A DNA stretch of 64,000 bases, from the NCBI RefSeq assembly GCF_003056405.1, contig NZ_PYVZ01000006.1, positions 1 through 64,000 on the forward strand, in the 5' to 3' direction. The notes below the pieces were generated by a model. It was not told where the DNA came from. It ran no database searches and was given only the letters and a program-made list of their open reading frames with translations. A program made the translations under genes and the position numbers. Shown one piece after another: positions 11,536 to 21,172 of the stretch (positions within the stretch are counted from its first letter, which is position 1; each line of letters opens with the position of its first letter). This stretch comes from Devosia indica. Lineage in GTDB: Bacteria; Pseudomonadota; Alphaproteobacteria; Rhizobiales; Devosiaceae.

Positions 11536-13044
11536 ATGGGCGACGACACTTCCAAGACCTTTGCCGCGCAATATGATGCCGGAAAGTCTGGACTGCTGTG
11601 GCGTCGAGTCGTGGCGGATCTGGAAACCCCGATTGGCACCTATCTCAAGCTGGCGGCGGGCCGCAGTCACTCCTTCCTGCTCGAAAGTGTGCAGGACGGC
11701 ACGACGCGCGGCCGCTATTCGATGATCGGCCTCTTGCCGGACCTGATTTTGAAGGTCGAGGACGGCAAGGCCTCGATCAATCGAACGGCGCAGACAGCAC
11801 CTGACGATTTCGAGTCGCTCGACGACCTGCCGCTTGATGCTTTGCGCAAGCTCGTTGCCGAAAGCCAGATCGAGATGCCTGCGGGCCTGCCTCCGCAGTC
11901 GGCAGGAATCTACGGCTATCTCGGCTACGAGATGGTCCGCTACATGGAAGTGCTGCCCAACGAAAACCCTGACGATCTGCAGACGCCAGAAGCACTGCTG
12001 ATGCGTCCCTCGTTGCTGGCGGTCTTCGATACGGTCAAGGACGAGCTCTACCTGACCGCGCCGATCTATGTGCGCGAGGGGGTGACGGCGGCACAGGCGC
12101 ATGCCGCAGCCGAAGACCGGATCAACGATGCCATTGTCCGGCTGACGCGGGCGACGCCGGCCGCCCCTGCCCTGCCCGATCTGGAAACCATCGCGGTGAC
12201 CAGCAACACCTCGCGGGACGAATATTTCGAGATGGTTGCGCGGGCCAAGGACTACATTACAGCCGGCGATATCTTCCAGGTGGTGCTGAGCCAACGGTTT
12301 TCCGCCGACTTTACACTGCCGCCAACGGCGCTCTATCGCGCGCTGCGCCGCACCAATCCCAGTCCCTATATGTACTTCTTCGATTTCGGCGGCTTTGCCG
12401 TTGCCGGATCGAGCCCGGAAATCCTGGTGCGGGTGCAGGACGGCCAGGTGACCATTCGGCCTATTGCCGGCACGCGCAAGCGCGGTGCTACGCCAACACG
12501 CGACAAGGAACTGGCCGCCGAGCTGCTGTCGGACCCCAAGGAGTTGAGCGAGCATCTGATGCTGCTCGACCTTGGCCGCAATGATGTCGGGCGCGTCACC
12601 AAGTCCGGGACCGTGAAGGTCACGGACAAGTTCTTCCTCGAATATTATTCCCACGTCATGCACATCGTCTCGAACGTGGTTGGCGAGCTGGATCCGCAGT
12701 ATGATTTCGTAGATGCGCTTTCGGCTGGGTTCCCGGCTGGCACGGTTTCGGGTGCACCGAAAGTGCGTGCCATGGAAATCATTGATGAGCTCGAGAAGTC
12801 GCGTCGCGGCATATATGGCGGCTGCGTCGGCTATTTTGGCGCTGACGGCACGATGGATACCTGCATTGTGTTGCGCACCGGCATCGTCAAAGACGGCAAG
12901 CTCTATGTGCAGTCCGGTGCCGGGATCGTCGCCGACAGCCAGCCTGAGCTCGAACAGCTCGAATGCGAAAACAAGGCCCGCGCTCTTTTCAGCGCCGCCG
13001 AGGAGGCGCTACGCTATGCCGGAGAGGCCGGATTGGGGCAATGA
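11536..13044 (+). CDS. trpE: Anthranilate synthase component I
   Basis: Converts chorismate plus ammonia (from TrpG) to anthranilate, the first step of tryptophan synthesis. 502 residues. The N-terminal regulatory half carries the LLES element of the tryptophan feedback site (SFLLESVQDG), and the catalytic half has the chorismate-binding signature with PIAGTRKRG, LLDLGRNDVGRV, SGAPKVRAMEII and the late YVQSGAGIVADS. The ATG at 11536 gives MGDDTSK...; a longer in-frame start would overlap the previous gene. Many rhizobia have a trpE-trpG fusion; here the two are separate, 84 bases apart. No leader peptide or attenuator was seen in the 31-base spacer. Confidence 0.97.
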   Translation: MGDDTSKTFAAQYDAGKSGLLWRRVVADLETPIGTYLKLAAGRSHSFLLESVQDGTTRGRYSMIGLLPDLILKVEDGKASINRTAQTAPDDFESLDDLPLDALRKLVAESQIEMPAGLPPQSAGIYGYLGYEMVRYMEVLPNENPDDLQTPEALLMRPSLLAVFDTVKDELYLTAPIYVREGVTAAQAHAAAEDRINDAIVRLTRATPAAPALPDLETIAVTSNTSRDEYFEMVARAKDYITAGDIFQVVLSQRFSADFTLPPTALYRALRRTNPSPYMYFFDFGGFAVAGSSPEILVRVQDGQVTIRPIAGTRKRGATPTRDKELAAELLSDPKELSEHLMLLDLGRNDVGRVTKSGTVKVTDKFFLEYYSHVMHIVSNVVGELDPQYDFVDALSAGFPAGTVSGAPKVRAMEIIDELEKSRRGIYGGCVGYFGADGTMDTCIVLRTGIVKDGKLYVQSGAGIVADSQPELEQLECENKARALFSAAEEALRYAGEAGLGQ

Positions 13045-13128
13045 TGATGCTGAGGGACAACGATTTTCGATGGCGGGGCTGGTTCTGAACACCAAGTCAC
13101 GGAACCAACGCCCAGAGGCAGTCTAGAA

Positions 13129-13728
13129 ATGACCAAAACCCTCGTTATCGATAATTACGACAGCTTTACCTACAACCTCGTCCATTATCTGGGCGAGCTG
13201 GGTGCCGACATCATTGTCAGGCGCAATGACAAGGTTACGCTTGAAGAGATCGCCACCATGGCGCCGGACGCCATCGTGCTCTCGCCTGGCCCCTGCACGC
13301 CCAATGAGGCGGGGATTTGCCTGGCCGTGATCGATCGCTTCAAGACCACCATTCCCATGCTGGGCGTATGCCTGGGGCACCAGGCCATGGGCCAAGCGCT
13401 TGGCGGCGACGTGGTCCGGGCGCCGAGCCTCTTCCACGGCAAGACCAGCAAGATCAATCACACCGGCAAGGGCCTGTTCTTCGGGCTCAATTCAGGGTTC
13501 GAGGCGACGCGCTATCATTCCCTGATCGTCAAGGCGGACACCCTGCCCGCTGACCTGGAGGTGACGGCAACGACCGATGATGGCCTCATCATGGGCATGC
13601 AGCACAAAAGCCTGCCGATCCATGGCGTGCAGTTCCATCCAGAGAGCATCGCCAGCGAGAATGGCCACGCCTTGCTGCAAAACTTTCTCAACATTGCACG
13701 CGACTTCAACGGACGGAAGGCAGCGTGA
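13129..13728 (+). CDS. trpG: Anthranilate synthase component II (glutamine amidotransferase)
   Basis: Supplies ammonia from glutamine to TrpE; in some bacteria the same chain also serves PabB. 199 residues of class I amidotransferase: oxyanion segment [12 protein letters not shown], nucleophile C81 in [10 protein letters not shown], and the His/Glu pair in [11 protein letters not shown]. Starts with ATG at 13129 and ends with a TGA that overlaps the start of trpD (TGATG), implying translational coupling. Confidence 0.97.
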   Translation: MTKTLVIDNYDSFTYNLVHYLGELGADIIVRRNDKVTLEEIATMAPDAIVLSPGPCTPNEAGICLAVIDRFKTTIPMLGVCLGHQAMGQALGGDVVRAPSLFHGKTSKINHTGKGLFFGLNSGFEATRYHSLIVKADTLPADLEVTATTDDGLIMGMQHKSLPIHGVQFHPESIASENGHALLQNFLNIARDFNGRKAA

Positions 13729-14744
13729 TGGATATTAAGCAAGCTCTGAACAAGATTGCTGACGGCAAGGACCTGACTGGCGAGGAGATGCGCGGTGTCA
13801 TGCGCATCATCATGGCCGGTGAGGCCACGCCTGCGCAGATCGGCGCCTTCCTGATGGGGATGCGGATCAAAGGCGAAACGGTGGGCGAGATTGCCGCCGC
13901 GGTTTCGATCCTGCGTGAGCAGATGGTGCCTGTTAGTGCACCCGATGACGCCATCGATATCGTTGGCACCGGTGGCGACGGCGTTGGCAGCCTCAATATT
14001 TCAACGGCGACGGCGCTGGTGGTGGCGGCGGCCGGCGTGCCGGTGGCCAAGCATGGCAACAAGGCGCTTTCGTCCAGATCTGGTTCGTCGCAGGCGCTCG
14101 AAGCACTCGGCGTGAAGCTTGACCTGACGCCGGAGCAGATCGGCCAGACCATCGCCGGAGCCAATATCGGTTTCATGTTTGCGCCCAGTCACCACCCGGC
14201 GATGCGTCATGTGGGGCCGGCACGGGCCGAAATGGGTGTGCGGACGCTCTTCAACCTGCTCGGGCCGCAATCGAACCCCGCTGGTGTCCGGCGCTACTTG
14301 CTTGGCGTTTATGCACAGGAATGGGTGGAGCCGGTTGCCGCGGCCTTGCTCGCCAACCGCGCGACCAAGGCCTGGGTGGTGCATTCGAGCGAAGGGCTGG
14401 ACGAGCTTTCGACCTCTGGCCCCAATTTTGTGGCCCAGATTGCCAATGGCGATCTGCGTAGTTTCGAGCTGCACCCTGAGCAAGTTGGGCTCAAGCTGAC
14501 CGATCCCAAGGACCTGTTGGGCGGTGAACCGAGTGAAAATGCGGCGGCTATCGTGGCGCTGCTGGACGGGGCACCGGGTGCCTACCGCGACACGGTGTTG
14601 CTCAACGCCGGCGCCGCGCTGCTGGTGGCCGACAAGGTGGAGACCATCGAGGATGGCATTGCCCTTGCCCGCGACACCATCGATAGCGGCAAGGCCAAAC
14701 AAACTCTCGCGCGCCTGGTGGCGGTATCGAACGGACGAGCCTGA
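13728..14744 (+). CDS. trpD: Anthranilate phosphoribosyltransferase
   Basis: Joins anthranilate to phosphoribosyl pyrophosphate. The 338-residue chain has an N-terminal helical domain ([19 protein letters not shown]) and the PRPP-binding loop [17 protein letters not shown], then [21 protein letters not shown] and [26 protein letters not shown] use the ATG at 13728, which overlaps the trpG stop by one base; a GTG one codon earlier is possible. Its own stop overlaps the trpC start. Confidence 0.97.
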   Translation: MDIKQALNKIADGKDLTGEEMRGVMRIIMAGEATPAQIGAFLMGMRIKGETVGEIAAAVSILREQMVPVSAPDDAIDIVGTGGDGVGSLNISTATALVVAAAGVPVAKHGNKALSSRSGSSQALEALGVKLDLTPEQIGQTIAGANIGFMFAPSHHPAMRHVGPARAEMGVRTLFNLLGPQSNPAGVRRYLLGVYAQEWVEPVAAALLANRATKAWVVHSSEGLDELSTSGPNFVAQIANGDLRSFELHPEQVGLKLTDPKDLLGGEPSENAAAIVALLDGAPGAYRDTVLLNAGAALLVADKVETIEDGIALARDTIDSGKAKQTLARLVAVSNGRA

Positions 14745-15556
14745 TGAGCGATATTCTCAAGCAGATCGAAGCTTACAAGCGCGAGGAAATCGCGGCGGCC
14801 AAGAGCATGCGCCCCTGGGCTGAAGTCGTGGCCGAGGCGCATGACCAGCCGGCGCCGCGCGGTTTCCTCAGGGCCATCAAAAACAAGCGCGCCAAGGGCG
14901 ACTATGCCCTGATCGCGGAAGTGAAGAAGGCCAGCCCTTCCAAGGGGCTGATCCGCTCCGACTTCAACCCGGCCGAGATCGCCCGGTCCTATGAGCTGGC
15001 AGGCGCTGCCTGCCTCTCGGTGCTCACCGATCGCCCAAGCTTTCAGGGCTCGCCGAGCTATCTGATCGAGGCGCGTGCTGCGACCAGGCTTCCGGTTTTG
15101 CGCAAGGACTTCCTGTTCGAGACCTATCAGGTGGCCGAGGCCCGCTCCTGGGGTGCCGATTGCATTCTGATCATTCTGGCGGCGGTGGGCGACGATGTTG
15201 CGCGCTACCTGCTCGATGCGGCAGAGGAATGGGGCATGGATGCCCTAGTGGAAGTGCATGACCAGCTCGAGCTGGACCGGGCGCTGGCGCTCGGCGCCAA
15301 GTTCATCGGCGTCAATAACCGCAATTTGCGCACCTTCGAGACCACGCTGGAAACCACGGTCAATCTGGCGGCCGGCGTGCCGGACGATGTGGTGCTGGTC
15401 AGCGAAAGCGGCATTGTTACCCATGAGCACGTCAAGATGCTCGACGAGCGTTGCCATGTCGGCACGTTCCTGGTGGGTGAAAGCCTGATGCGCCAGGACG
15501 ACGTGGTTGCGGCCACCCGCGCCCTGCTGATGGGTGCGGTGGAAACGGTGCGCTGA
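14744..15556 (+). CDS. trpC: Indole-3-glycerol-phosphate synthase
   Basis: Closes the indole ring from carboxyphenylamino-deoxyribulose phosphate. A 270-residue TIM barrel with [52 protein letters not shown] and [12 protein letters not shown], all in family order. It is not fused to trpF. Start and stop both overlap the neighbours by one base (TGATG type), so trpD-trpC-moaC are translationally coupled. Confidence 0.98.
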   Translation: MSDILKQIEAYKREEIAAAKSMRPWAEVVAEAHDQPAPRGFLRAIKNKRAKGDYALIAEVKKASPSKGLIRSDFNPAEIARSYELAGAACLSVLTDRPSFQGSPSYLIEARAATRLPVLRKDFLFETYQVAEARSWGADCILIILAAVGDDVARYLLDAAEEWGMDALVEVHDQLELDRALALGAKFIGVNNRNLRTFETTLETTVNLAAGVPDDVVLVSESGIVTHEHVKMLDERCHVGTFLVGESLMRQDDVVAATRALLMGAVETVR

Positions 15557-16035
15557 TGGCAAGCGGCCTCACCCATCTCAATGAAAAGGGCGAGGCCCAT
15601 ATCGTCGATATCGGTGACAAGCCGGTTACCCGACGCCGCGCCGTCGCGCAGGCGGTGCTGAGCGGTCAGGCGGAGACGATCGCCACCATATTGGGCGGCG
15701 GGCTCCAAAAGGGCGACGCTCTTGCCGTGGCGCGGATTGCCGGGATCCTGGCCGCCAAGAAGACGGCGGAGCTGATCCCGCTTTGTCACCCGATCCCGCT
15801 GACCAAGGTCAGTGTCGAAATCACCGGGACAAGCGACACCAGCATTCGCATTGTGGCGACCGCCGAAACCACCGGACAGACCGGCGTAGAAATGGAGGCC
15901 CTGATTGCGGCCTCGACTGCGGCGCTGACGCTTTACGACATGGCCAAGGCGATTGATCGCGCGATGGTGGTGTCCGAGATGTGCCTGGTGGAAAAGTCCG
16001 GCGGCAAGTCGGGTGATTTTGTGCGGACGCCATGA
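15556..16035 (+). CDS. moaC: Cyclic pyranopterin monophosphate synthase (molybdenum cofactor)
   Basis: Acts after MoaA in molybdenum cofactor synthesis, forming cyclic pyranopterin monophosphate. 159 residues, with the family's LIPLCHPIPLTKV, TAETTGQTGVEMEALIAASTAALTLYDMAKAID and MVVSEMCLVEKSGGKSG. The location inside the trp string is typical of alphaproteobacteria. It overlaps moeA by four bases (ATGA). Confidence 0.98.
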   Translation: MASGLTHLNEKGEAHIVDIGDKPVTRRRAVAQAVLSGQAETIATILGGGLQKGDALAVARIAGILAAKKTAELIPLCHPIPLTKVSVEITGTSDTSIRIVATAETTGQTGVEMEALIAASTAALTLYDMAKAIDRAMVVSEMCLVEKSGGKSGDFVRTP

Positions 16036-17234
16036 GCCTTCTTCCGGTCGACGAGGCCTTGCGGGCCATTCTGGATCGAGTCCCAGCCGTCACTCCTGAG
16101 CAGGTGCCGCTGGGCGAGGCCAGTGGTCGTGTCCTGGCTGCTCCGGTCATCGCGGGACACAACCAGCCCCCCTTCGATGCCAGTGCCATGGATGGCTATG
16201 CCATGCGGGCAGAGGACGTTGCAGAGGGGGCACGCCTGCGCGTGATCGGCACATCGCAGGCCGGTGCGGGCTATGGCGGTGGGGTGCACCGTGGGGAGGC
16301 GGTCCGCATTTTCACCGGCGCGCCGGTGCCGCCTGGCGCAGATACCGTCATTATGCAGGAAGAGGCCGTTCGCGACGGTGATTTCGTGCAATTCACGGCC
16401 CCTGCCCGACCCGGCCACAGTGTGCGCCCCAAGGGCAATGATTTTTCAACCGGTCAGAGCCTGATTGCGGCGGGAACGCGCGTGACGCCGATGCAGATTG
16501 CAGTAGCTGCAGCGGCAAACCAGGCCCGCCTCACTGTTGCGCGGCGCCCAAGCATTGCGCTTCTGGCCACAGGGGACGAGCTGGTTCTGCCCGGCACGCC
16601 ACTCGGGCCAGATCAAATTGTCGCCTCGAACAGTTTCGGACTCTCCGCCATGCTGACGCCCTATGCCCGGCAGGTCACCGACCACGGTATTGTCAGCGAC
16701 GACGCGGATCGGCTGCGGGAGCGGCTGGAGGGTATTCTCATTGTGGGGCCGGATGTCCTCATCACCACGGGCGGCGCCTCGGTGGGTGAGCACGACCTGG
16801 TGCAGGACATTCTCAAAGGGCTCGGCGTGTCGCTCGATTTCTGGCGCATAAACATGCGTCCGGGAAAACCGCTGATGTTCGGCACTCATGGGCGGACTCT
16901 GGTGTTTGGACTGCCAGGGAACCCCGTTTCGGCCATGGTGACCGCAATGGTCTTCATCAAGCCGGCCTTGCGCGCCTGGGTTGGTCACGGCGAGCCAGCC
17001 CCCTGGCGCCTGCCGCTTGCAGGCGCCACCCCACCCAACAGCGCGCGCCGGCATTTCATGCGAGCGCGACTTATCCCAGGGGCCGATGGCATGCAGGCGC
17101 TGCCCATTACACAAACAGATAGCGGCCACACCTCGTCCCTGGCGGCGGCGGACCTGCTTATCGTGCAGCCGGAAAACGATCCCGGCCAGTCTATTGGGAC
17201 CATGGTCGAAGCCCTGCCGATCGACGCCTTCTAG
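16032..17234 (+). CDS. moeA: Molybdopterin molybdenumtransferase
   Basis: Inserts molybdate into adenylylated molybdopterin. 400 residues with the MoeA domain order: an N-terminal domain with NQPPFDASAMDGYAMRAED, a beta-rich domain with IFTGAPVPPGADTVIMQEE, the MoCF-binding fold with ALLATGDELVLPG, ITTGGASVGEHD and GLPGNPVSAMV, and a small C-terminal domain. Last gene of the trp-moa string before lexA, which has its own promoter. Confidence 0.97.
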   Translation: MSLLPVDEALRAILDRVPAVTPEQVPLGEASGRVLAAPVIAGHNQPPFDASAMDGYAMRAEDVAEGARLRVIGTSQAGAGYGGGVHRGEAVRIFTGAPVPPGADTVIMQEEAVRDGDFVQFTAPARPGHSVRPKGNDFSTGQSLIAAGTRVTPMQIAVAAAANQARLTVARRPSIALLATGDELVLPGTPLGPDQIVASNSFGLSAMLTPYARQVTDHGIVSDDADRLRERLEGILIVGPDVLITTGGASVGEHDLVQDILKGLGVSLDFWRINMRPGKPLMFGTHGRTLVFGLPGNPVSAMVTAMVFIKPALRAWVGHGEPAPWRLPLAGATPPNSARRHFMRARLIPGADGMQALPITQTDSGHTSSLAAADLLIVQPENDPGQSIGTMVEALPIDAF

Positions 17235-17283
17235 TTTGCGCCTGGCCGCAGGAGGCTTCGGCAGCGCCGCGTGCTCAAGGCCG

Positions 17284-17312
17284 TTGCAGAACATAACTGG
17301 AACATGTATGGT
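17284..17312 (+). promoter_or_regulatory. Predicted lexA promoter (-35 TTGCAG, -10 TATGGT, 17-bp spacer)
   Basis: TTGCAG at 17284-17289 and TATGGT at 17307-17312 are 17 bp apart. The -35 touches the first LexA box and the -10 lies between the two boxes, the arrangement expected for repression by LexA. Predicted transcription would begin about 30 bases before the lexA ATG. Confidence 0.55.
17289..17303 (-). promoter_or_regulatory. LexA (SOS) box 1
   Basis: GAACATAACTGGAAC is an exact match on the minus strand to the alphaproteobacterial SOS consensus GTTC-N7-GTTC. It sits 48-62 bases before the lexA start. Confidence 0.88.
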
Positions 17313-17313
17313 C

Positions 17314-17328
17314 GTTCCGTCTATGTTC
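17314..17328 (+). promoter_or_regulatory. LexA (SOS) box 2
   Basis: GTTCCGTCTATGTTC is an exact GTTC-N7-GTTC direct repeat, 10 bp after box 1 and in the opposite orientation, 23 bases before the lexA ATG. Two boxes suggest tight autorepression. Confidence 0.9.
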
Positions 17329-17350
17329 CGATTCTGGGGTAGTGGGGCCA

Positions 17351-18070
17351 ATGCTGACACGCAAACAACACGAGCTGCTAATGTTCATCCATGAACGGAT
17401 GAAGGAGAGCGGCATTCCCCCAAGCTTCGATGAAATGAAGGATGCGCTGGACCTGGCGTCCAAATCCGGCATTCATCGACTGATTACGGCCCTGGAGGAG
17501 CGCGGCTTCATCCGGCGCCTGCCCAACCGAGCCCGGGCGCTGGAAGTGGTAAAGCTGCCCGACTCGATGAACCCGTCGCTAGGCGGGCGTAAGGCGCGGT
17601 TCGAGCCGTCGGTGATCGAGGGTAATCTGGGCAAAGTGGCCAATCCACCAGCCCGCGGCCATTCGGGCGGCGGGGACGACTATGCCCGTCCGGTTTCGAT
17701 CCCGGTCATGGGGCGCATTGCGGCCGGTACCCCGATCGAGGCTATCCAGTCTCATTCCCATACTATCTCCGTGCCGCCTGAAATGCTGGGCGCAGGCGAG
17801 CATTACGCCCTTGAAGTGCGCGGTGACTCGATGATCGAGGCGGGCATTTTCGATGGCGATACCGTGTTGATCAAGAAGCAGGAACACGCTTCGACCGGCG
17901 AAATCATCGTGGCACTGGTCGATGATGAGGAAGCGACCCTGAAACGTCTGCGCCGCAAGGGTGACACTGTGGCCCTGGAGGCCGCGAACCCGGCGTATGA
18001 AACCCGCATTTTTCCGCCCGACCGGGTCAAGGTGCAGGGTCGGCTTGTGGGTTTGATGCGGAAATATTGA
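17351..18070 (+). CDS. lexA: LexA repressor (SOS regulator, self-cleaving)
   Basis: Represses DNA-damage genes and cleaves itself when RecA filaments form. 239 residues. The N-terminal winged helix (residues 1-65) contains [26 protein letters not shown]; a long linker follows; the C-terminal peptidase S24 domain has the cleavage bond A125-G126 in GRIAAGTP, catalytic S160 in [10 protein letters not shown] and K198 in EATLKRL. I use the ATG at 17351, the start shared by homologues; a GTG three codons earlier is in frame. Two perfect LexA boxes lie immediately upstream and a strong terminator follows. Confidence 0.98.
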   Translation: MLTRKQHELLMFIHERMKESGIPPSFDEMKDALDLASKSGIHRLITALEERGFIRRLPNRARALEVVKLPDSMNPSLGGRKARFEPSVIEGNLGKVANPPARGHSGGGDDYARPVSIPVMGRIAAGTPIEAIQSHSHTISVPPEMLGAGEHYALEVRGDSMIEAGIFDGDTVLIKKQEHASTGEIIVALVDDEEATLKRLRRKGDTVALEAANPAYETRIFPPDRVKVQGRLVGLMRKY

Positions 18071-18093
18071 GATCAGTCTCGCTAAATTTGAGA

Positions 18094-18125
18094 GGCCCGC
18101 CGAAATGGCGGGCCTTTTGTTTTTT
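18094..18125 (+). terminator. Rho-independent terminator after lexA
   Basis: Stem GGCCCGCC (18094-18101) / GGCGGGCC (18107-18114), loop GAAAT, then TTTTGTTTTTT. Lies 23 bases after the lexA stop and just before the converging dehydratase gene, whose transcripts could also be stalled by it. Confidence 0.9.
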
Positions 18126-18139
18126 GATCAGCGCGAGCC

Positions 18140-19948
18140 TTAGTGATTGTCGCGCGGCACGCCTTCTGTTTGAGCGATGCGCTGGTACTTCTGGGCGGGC
18201 TTGAGGATGGCTCCTTCGCCCAATTGCCCCACGATCCCGCGCTGGATTTCCTGCCAGGGCGTCTGGTGCTTGGGGTATTTGTAGCCACCCTCGGCCTCAA
18301 GGGCTGCGCGGCGGTTTGCGATTTCCTCGTCGGAAATGAGGATGTCGGCTTCGCCCTTGTTGAGGTCGATGCGCACCCGATCGCCGGTCTTGAGAATGGC
18401 AAGATTGCCACCTGCTGCGGCCTCGGGGGAGGCATTGAGGATCGAGGGCGAGCCGGAGGTGCCGGACTGGCGACCATCGCCAATGCAGGCCAGCGAGGAA
18501 ATGCCCTTCTTGATGAGGTAGTCGGGCGGCCGCATGTTGACCACTTCCGCGGCACCCGGATAGCCGATCGGTCCGGCGCCGCGCATGAACAGCAGGGTGT
18601 GTTCGTCGATCTCAAGAGCCGGATCGTCGATCCGGTGGTGGTAGTCTTCGGGGCCATCGAAGACCACGGCCTTGCCCTCGAACATGCCTGGATGGGCCGG
18701 ATCGGAGAGGTAGCGGTCCTTGAACTCTGGGCTGATCACGCTGGTCTTCATAATAGCGTTGTCGAAAAGGTTGCCGCGTAGCACGAGGAAGCCAGCCTCG
18801 GCCTTGAGCGGATTGTCGAAGTGGCGGATGACTTTGTCATCCTCGATGACAGTGGTGCGGCAGTTCTCACCAATGGTCTTGCCGTTGACGGTAGGCGCGT
18901 TCTCGTGGATCAGCCCCTGCCCCATCAGCTCGTTGACCACTGCGGGTACGCCACCGGCGTGGTAATAGTCCTCGCCAAGATATTCGCCAGCCGGTTGCAG
19001 ATTGACCAGCAGAGGTACCTTGTGGCCGTGCTGCTGCCATTCATCGATTTCGAGTTCGACGCCGATATGCTTGGCAATGGCATTGATATGGATCGGCGCA
19101 TTGGTCGAACCGCCAATGGCAGAATTAACGACGATAGCGTTGAGGAAATTTTCCTTGGTCAGGATGTCTGAGGGCTTGAGATCCTCATGCACCATTTCCA
19201 CGGCGCGCTTGCCGGTGCGGTAGGCCATTTCCTGACGGTCGCGATAGGGTGCGGGGATGGCGGCGGAACCGGGGAGCTGCATGCCCAGTGCCTCGGCCAG
19301 CGAATTCATGGTCGAGGCCGTGCCCATGGTGTTGCAATAGCCGGTGGACGGCGCGGACGACGCGACAAGCTCGATGAACTTGGGATAGTCGATCTCGCCT
19401 GCGGCCAGCATCTGGCGGGCCTTCCAGACGATAGTACCCGAACCGGTACGCTCACCTTTGTGCCAGCCGTTGAGCATGGGGCCGACTGACAACGCGATCG
19501 CTGGAATATTGACCGTTGCCGCGCCCATCAGCATTGCCGGCGTGGTCTTGTCGCAGCCAATGGTGAGGACCACGCCATCGAGCGGATAGCCATAGAGCAC
19601 TTCCACCAGGCCCAGATAGGCCAGGTTGCGGTCGAGACCCGCAGTCGGGCGCTTGCCGGTTTCCTGGATCGGGTGCACCGGGAATTCGATGGCGATGCCG
19701 CCCGCCTCGCGAATGCCCTCGCGCACGCGCTCGGCGAGCACCATGTGATGGCGGTTGCAAGGGCTGAGATCCGAGCCGGTCTGGGCGATACCAATGATCG
19801 GTTTTCCAGACTGCAATTCCTCCCGCGACACGCCAAAATTCATGTAGCGCTCAAGATAGAGCGCGGTCATGTCGGGGTTTTCGGGATTGTCGAACCATGC
19901 GCGCGAGCGAAGCTTGCGGCCGCCGGCGCCGCCATTGTCTGCAGTCAT
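18140..19948 (-). CDS. IlvD/Edd-family sugar-acid dehydratase (D-xylonate / D-galactonate type)
   Basis: An iron-sulfur dehydratase of 602 residues that removes water from an aldonic acid to give a 2-keto-3-deoxy acid. Stretches such as [25 protein letters not shown] (described by its ends WFDNP and MTALYLER), [49 protein letters not shown] and [24 protein letters not shown] place it with sugar-acid dehydratases such as Caulobacter xylonate dehydratase, not with the branched-chain IlvD. Cysteines of the cluster are in SPCNRHH, GCDKTTP and the GYCNTMG region. The start at 19948 (MTADNGG) is preceded by a weak site; a longer frame to 20215 has no resemblance to the family. Next to dgoK and dgoA the likely substrate is D-galactonate, though xylonate or fuconate cannot be excluded. 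Confidence 0.88.
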   Translation of the reverse strand: MTADNGGAGGRKLRSRAWFDNPENPDMTALYLERYMNFGVSREELQSGKPIIGIAQTGSDLSPCNRHHMVLAERVREGIREAGGIAIEFPVHPIQETGKRPTAGLDRNLAYLGLVEVLYGYPLDGVVLTIGCDKTTPAMLMGAATVNIPAIALSVGPMLNGWHKGERTGSGTIVWKARQMLAAGEIDYPKFIELVASSAPSTGYCNTMGTASTMNSLAEALGMQLPGSAAIPAPYRDRQEMAYRTGKRAVEMVHEDLKPSDILTKENFLNAIVVNSAIGGSTNAPIHINAIAKHIGVELEIDEWQQHGHKVPLLVNLQPAGEYLGEDYYHAGGVPAVVNELMGQGLIHENAPTVNGKTIGENCRTTVIEDDKVIRHFDNPLKAEAGFLVLRGNLFDNAIMKTSVISPEFKDRYLSDPAHPGMFEGKAVVFDGPEDYHHRIDDPALEIDEHTLLFMRGAGPIGYPGAAEVVNMRPPDYLIKKGISSLACIGDGRQSGTSGSPSILNASPEAAAGGNLAILKTGDRVRIDLNKGEADILISDEEIANRRAALEAEGGYKYPKHQTPWQEIQRGIVGQLGEGAILKPAQKYQRIAQTEGVPRDNH

Positions 19949-20244
19949 CTTGCCTGTTCCTTGCTTGTCCGCCGGGCGCGGATCAGAGGGCCTTGGTGGA
20001 AGTGTTCTATCACGCGAAACCGCGCTGTGAATGGGTTTGGGATAAAAAATCATACAAATCAGCCAAAGCTGTGCCATGGATGTTAGAAATCTGGTCAAAG
20101 GGCCTGCTGAGCTTACCCTGGGAGAAGCTGGCAGCGCAGCTATCGCGTAGGAAAAGGTCCGGAGTTGGAATCGAACTGGCCAGCAGGCGCAGAGGCCATT
20201 AGGGTCGCGCCGCATCGTTCCGGGATCGAGGGAGAGGGTTCAGA
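19949..20244. other. Divergent control region between the dehydratase and dgoK
   Basis: A 296-base spacer that must hold promoters for both arms of the sugar cluster. It includes an AT-rich stretch at about 20036-20070 in otherwise GC-rich DNA, with TTGTATGAT on the minus strand, a sequence like half-sites used by GntR/FadR-type regulators in rhizobia. No clear perfect palindrome was found. A short tRNA-like string near 20155-20185 does not fold as a T-arm. No regulator gene is in or near the cluster. Confidence 0.4.
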
Positions 20245-21162
20245 TTGACCGAGTCAGTTGCATGGGTTGGGGTGGATTGGGGAACATCCAATCTGCGCGC
20301 CTGGGGCATTGGGGGGGCTGGCGCTGTGGTCGCAAGCGCCGATTCCGACCAGGGGATGGGCAAATTGGCACGCGAGCAGTTTCCGCAAGCGCTCGGCGCA
20401 GCGCTCGGGCAAATGCCATTGCCAGCCGGGCCGCTTGATGTGGTCATTTGCGGTATGGCCGGAGCGCGGCAGGGTTGGCTCGAAGCCCCCTATCTTGAGG
20501 CACCGACCGATCTTGGGTCGCTTGGCCTGGGCGCGGTAAGCCCGGCTATGCCAGATGAACGGTTTCGCGTGTCTATCCTGCCCGGCGTCTGTCAGCGGCA
20601 GGGCGGCGAGAATGTCATGCGTGGCGAGGAAACCCAATTGCTTGGTCTGGCCAGCCTCTACCCCGACTATGCTGGTCTGGTCTGCATGCCGGGCACGCAT
20701 TCAAAATGGGCCAGGCTCGAAGGTACTCGGATCGCGCACTTCTCGACGGCCATGACCGGGGAATTGTTCGCCCTGCTCAAGAGCCAATCGGTACTACGCC
20801 ACTCGCTGAACGGACCATTGGACGGCCCAGGCCAGGATGAGGGTTTTGTTGCCGGTGCGCGTGACGGGCTGGACAATCCTGCAGGACTATTGGGCCAGTT
20901 GTTCACCGTTCGCGCGGCCTCCCTGCTTTCGGGCAAGGCGCCGGACTGGTGCGCGGGCTATCTCTCGGGCCTGCTGATCGGCACCGAGATTGCTGCGAAC
21001 CGTAACGAGATCAGCACAGATCCGGTGCCGCTGATCGGCTCTGACAAGCTCTGCGCGCTGTATATGCGCGTGCTCCACATGGCCGGCGCCTCTGGTCGCC
21101 TGGTCGACTCAACTGAAGTCGTGCTTGCCGGTCTCAAGGCCGCGCGCGCGTCCATTGCCTGA
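20245..21162 (+). CDS. dgoK: 2-dehydro-3-deoxygalactonokinase
   Basis: Phosphorylates 2-keto-3-deoxygalactonate to its 6-phosphate with ATP. 305 residues with the N-terminal VDWGTSNLRAW typical of DgoK (an ASKHA-fold kinase), PGVCQRQGGENVMRGEETQ and LVCMPGTHSKWARLE, which are family landmarks. The start is TTG at 20245 with GGGAGAGGG at 20230-20238; no nearby ATG keeps the conserved N-terminus. First gene of the plus-strand arm; 10 bases before dgoA. Confidence 0.93.
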   Translation: MTESVAWVGVDWGTSNLRAWGIGGAGAVVASADSDQGMGKLAREQFPQALGAALGQMPLPAGPLDVVICGMAGARQGWLEAPYLEAPTDLGSLGLGAVSPAMPDERFRVSILPGVCQRQGGENVMRGEETQLLGLASLYPDYAGLVCMPGTHSKWARLEGTRIAHFSTAMTGELFALLKSQSVLRHSLNGPLDGPGQDEGFVAGARDGLDNPAGLLGQLFTVRAASLLSGKAPDWCAGYLSGLLIGTEIAANRNEISTDPVPLIGSDKLCALYMRVLHMAGASGRLVDSTEVVLAGLKAARASIA

Positions 21163-21172
21163 GGATTTGCCC

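Noticed and set aside
20155-20200. tRNA-like 3' part on the minus strand (contains GTTCGATTCC)
   Set aside because: The five bases on either side of the loop do not pair into a T-stem, and no D-arm, anticodon arm or acceptor stem can be built around it. At most a decayed fragment.
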